32,743 nt of DNA from NCBI GenBank assembly GCA_041625575.1, contig JBFJTG010000026.1, positions 1-32,743 on the forward strand, in the 5' to 3' direction. Origin of the DNA: Litorivivens sp041625575. GTDB lineage: Bacteria; Pseudomonadota; Gammaproteobacteria; Pseudomonadales; Spongiibacteraceae. Positions within the stretch are counted from its first letter, which is position 1, and the number at the start of each line of letters is the position of its first letter. A program made the position numbers and the translations under genes. A model generated the notes under the pieces. That model did no database searches. It had not been told where the DNA came from and was given only the letters and a program-made list of their open reading frames with translations. Positions 31,009 through 32,743 of the stretch are shown here, one piece after another.

Positions 31009-32076
31009 ATGAATACTGAAGTACTTGAAAACGTAAACGTTGCTGCCCAGGAAGTTCTTATCACTCCTGAGCAACTGAAAAGCGAATTACCTCTGTCTCA
31101 GGCGGCTGCCGAAACGGTCAGCCAGTCGCGACAGGTTATCCGCAATATTCTGGATCGCAAGGATCATCGCCTTTTTATTGTCGTTGGCCCCTGCTCAATT
31201 CACGATGTTGATGCGGCCATGGACTATGCCAGACGCCTGAAGTTACTGGCAGAGAAGGTAAAAGATTCCATTCACGTGGTTATGCGGGTCTACTTCGAAA
31301 AGCCGCGCACTACCGTTGGCTGGAAAGGCCTAATCAATGACCCCTACCTGAATGACACCTTTAAAATACAGGAAGGGCTGCATATTGGCCGCAAGCTACT
31401 GATTGATATCAGCGAGTTGGGCCTGCCTACCTCCACCGAAGCACTAGACCCGATATCCCCGCAGTACCTGCAGGATTGTATTGCCTGGTCTGCTATCGGG
31501 GCACGCACGACAGAATCCCAGACCCACCGCGAAATGGCCAGCGGCCTCTCATCCGCCGTCGGCTTTAAAAACGGCACCGATGGAGGCCTCGAGGTGGCAA
31601 TCAACGCGATGCAGTCAGCTTCCAAGCCCCACCGTTTTCTCGGCATTAACAATGAAGGACAGGTCTCGGTCATTCATACCCGAGGTAATCCTTACGCCCA
31701 CGTGGTCTTACGCGGTGGCAGCTCCGGCCCGAACTATGATTCCGTGCATATCAAACTGTCAGAAGACGAGCTGGCCAAGCACAAACTTGTGCCCAATATC
31801 ATGGTCGATTGCAGCCACGCCAATTCCAACAAGCAACCGGAATTGCAGCCACTGGTTATGGAAAATGTGACCAACCAGATTCTGGAAGGCAACAAATCGA
31901 TAGTCGGATTGATGGTTGAAAGCCATATCAATGCCGGCGCCCAAAAAATACCTGCCAATCTGGAAGAACTTCAGTACGGCGTATCCGTAACCGACGGCTG
32001 CATTGGCTGGGAAGATACCGAAAAAGCCATTCTCGCGATGCACAGCAAACTCAAAGCTGTGCTGCCAACACGTTAA
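31009..32076 (+). CDS. aroG: 3-deoxy-7-phosphoheptulonate (DAHP) synthase, type I-alpha
   Basis: A 355-residue enzyme that joins phosphoenolpyruvate and erythrose 4-phosphate in the first step of the shikimate pathway. Active-site elements match E. coli AroG/F/H: metal ligand Cys62 in VVGPCSIHD, Lys98 in FEKPRTTVGWKGLINDP, SAIGARTTESQTHREMASGL, GFKNGTDGG, His270 in VDCSHANSNKQ, Glu304 in GLMVESHINAG and Asp329 in VTDGCIGW. The class is certain, but which feedback amino acid (Phe, Tyr or Trp) controls it cannot be read reliably, so the symbol aroG is family-level. GGGA precedes the ATG at 31009. The 88-bp gap upstream holds a small stem (GCGCA/TGCGC, 30943-30956) followed by CATTTT, too weak to call an attenuator. 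Its TAA shares one base with the mtnA ATG. Confidence 0.95.
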   Translation: MNTEVLENVNVAAQEVLITPEQLKSELPLSQAAAETVSQSRQVIRNILDRKDHRLFIVVGPCSIHDVDAAMDYARRLKLLAEKVKDSIHVVMRVYFEKPRTTVGWKGLINDPYLNDTFKIQEGLHIGRKLLIDISELGLPTSTEALDPISPQYLQDCIAWSAIGARTTESQTHREMASGLSSAVGFKNGTDGGLEVAINAMQSASKPHRFLGINNEGQVSVIHTRGNPYAHVVLRGGSSGPNYDSVHIKLSEDELAKHKLVPNIMVDCSHANSNKQPELQPLVMENVTNQILEGNKSIVGLMVESHINAGAQKIPANLEELQYGVSVTDGCIGWEDTEKAILAMHSKLKAVLPTR

Positions 32077-32743
32077 TGGCATGCCCTTCTAAAGCCCCGG
32101 CGAGCATTCGCTGGGAAGACGGCGAGCTTTGGTTGCTAGACCAGACTCGCCTGCCCCACAGCGTAAACTACGAGCAGCAAACCGACGCACAACAACTTTT
32201 TGATAGTATTCATCAGCTGAAGGTGCGCGGCGCACCGGCCATTGGCATAGCGGCGGCCTACGGTTTTTGTATAGTAATGCGCCAATGGCGCGACGCTGCT
32301 ATTGCAGATTTCCGCGCACAATTACAGCCCCAAGCCGACTTTATCAACAGCTCCAGGCCAACCGCCGTTAATTTGAAATGGGCGCTGAACAGAATGCTCG
32401 CAAAAGGCCGCGCCTATGCCGGCGATAACACCGGGGAACTCTACGCACTTTTGGTGAAGGAAGCCCAGGCCATCCACGCCCAGGATCAAGCCCTGTGTCA
32501 GGCCATTGGCGAGCAGGGCCTGGCGCTGATTAAAGACGGGACCGGCATAATGACCCATTGCAATGCCGGTTCACTGGCAACGGGTGGTATCGGTACCGCG
32601 ACCGCTCCGATGTATCTGGCGCATCAAGCAGGGCGACAATTCCGCGTATTTGCCAATGAAACCCGACCACTACTGCAAGGCTCCCGACTAACCAGCTGGG
32701 AGCTGAACTGTGCCGGCATCGACGTGACCCTGCTAACAGATAA
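32076..32743 (+). CDS. mtnA: S-methyl-5-thioribose-1-phosphate isomerase, N-terminal part, runs off window
   Basis: The first 222 residues of MtnA; family members are about 340-370 residues, so the C-terminal third, including the catalytic aspartate, lies past the right edge. Seen: SIRWEDGELWLLDQTRLPHS, VRGAPAIGIAAAYGF, the PTAVNLKWALNRM segment, the catalytic cysteine region IMTHCNAGSLATGGIGTATA, and VFANETRPLLQGSRLTSWEL at the phosphosugar site, ending LLTD. It isomerises methylthioribose-1-phosphate to the ribulose form in methionine salvage. The start is the ATG at 32076, whose A is also the last base of the DAHP synthase stop (TAATG), so the two are translationally coupled. No ribosome site of its own is evident. 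Confidence 0.95.
   Translation, partial: MACPSKAPASIRWEDGELWLLDQTRLPHSVNYEQQTDAQQLFDSIHQLKVRGAPAIGIAAAYGFCIVMRQWRDAAIADFRAQLQPQADFINSSRPTAVNLKWALNRMLAKGRAYAGDNTGELYALLVKEAQAIHAQDQALCQAIGEQGLALIKDGTGIMTHCNAGSLATGGIGTATAPMYLAHQAGRQFRVFANETRPLLQGSRLTSWELNCAGIDVTLLTD

Noticed and set aside
1..32743. Mobile elements, CRISPR arrays, tRNA or rRNA genes, toxin-antitoxin pairs
   Set aside because: No transposase, integrase, spaced repeats, cloverleaf or rRNA-like stretch was seen when reading the window.

Overview
The window looks like chromosome from a free-living, probably marine gammaproteobacterium close to the Pseudomonadales/Cellvibrionales. The block fimL, nhaB, dnaQ, rnhA, yafS-like methyltransferase, gloB, mltD, peptide ABC importer follows, from memory, the gene neighbourhood of Pseudomonas aeruginosa PA1807-PA1822. 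The E. coli mltD-gloB-yafS-rnhA-dnaQ cluster is a partial parallel. A wax ester synthase/DGAT, two F420-type oxidoreductases and remnants of an acyl-CoA synthetase point to an oil- or steroid-using marine lineage. That taxonomic placement is inference. I saw no rRNA, tRNA, CRISPR array, insertion sequence or prophage.

Layout. (1) 1-1760, minus: the promoter-proximal end of a metal efflux operon. A MerR-family-type operator is followed by a secreted Cys-rich protein and a TolC-family outer membrane channel that runs off the left edge. (2) 1837-2851, minus: a PPOX-class flavin/F420 enzyme and a decayed acyl-CoA synthetase. (3) 2920-6857, minus: a tight operon of WS/DGAT acyltransferase, N-acyl-D-amino acid deacylase-like amidohydrolase and a small secreted protein. 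(4) 6948-10920, minus: fimL, a membrane protein, sohB and an orphan GspG-like pseudopilin, all with GTG or TTG starts. (5) 11276-12778, plus: nhaB behind a 355-bp regulatory region rich in inverted repeats, convergent with dnaQ. (6) 12783-14745, minus: methyltransferase, rnhA, dnaQ. (7) 14853-17312, plus: gloB and mltD, divergent from the methyltransferase around a 12-bp inverted repeat. (8) 17418-23267, plus: a complete five-gene Yej/Npp-type peptide ABC importer with overlapping genes. (9) 23339-26926, plus: an AraC regulator, a lipoprotein tyrosine phosphatase, a low-molecular-weight tyrosine phosphatase and an LLM-class F420-type oxidoreductase. (10) 26928-30908, minus: a large lipoprotein hydrolase, then rlmD with a small secreted protein coupled upstream of it. 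(11) 31009-32743, plus: DAHP synthase and a truncated mtnA sharing one base of stop and start.

Most genes are housekeeping or widely conserved. I did not find a clearly new multi-gene system. The most unusual items are the small regulatory structures (operator at 1730-1759, inverted repeats at 11048-11158 and 14780-14818, 16-bp palindrome at 8492-8507), the decayed ligase, the orphan pseudopilin in a FimL gene run, two unrelated phosphatases side by side, and the run of non-ATG starts.
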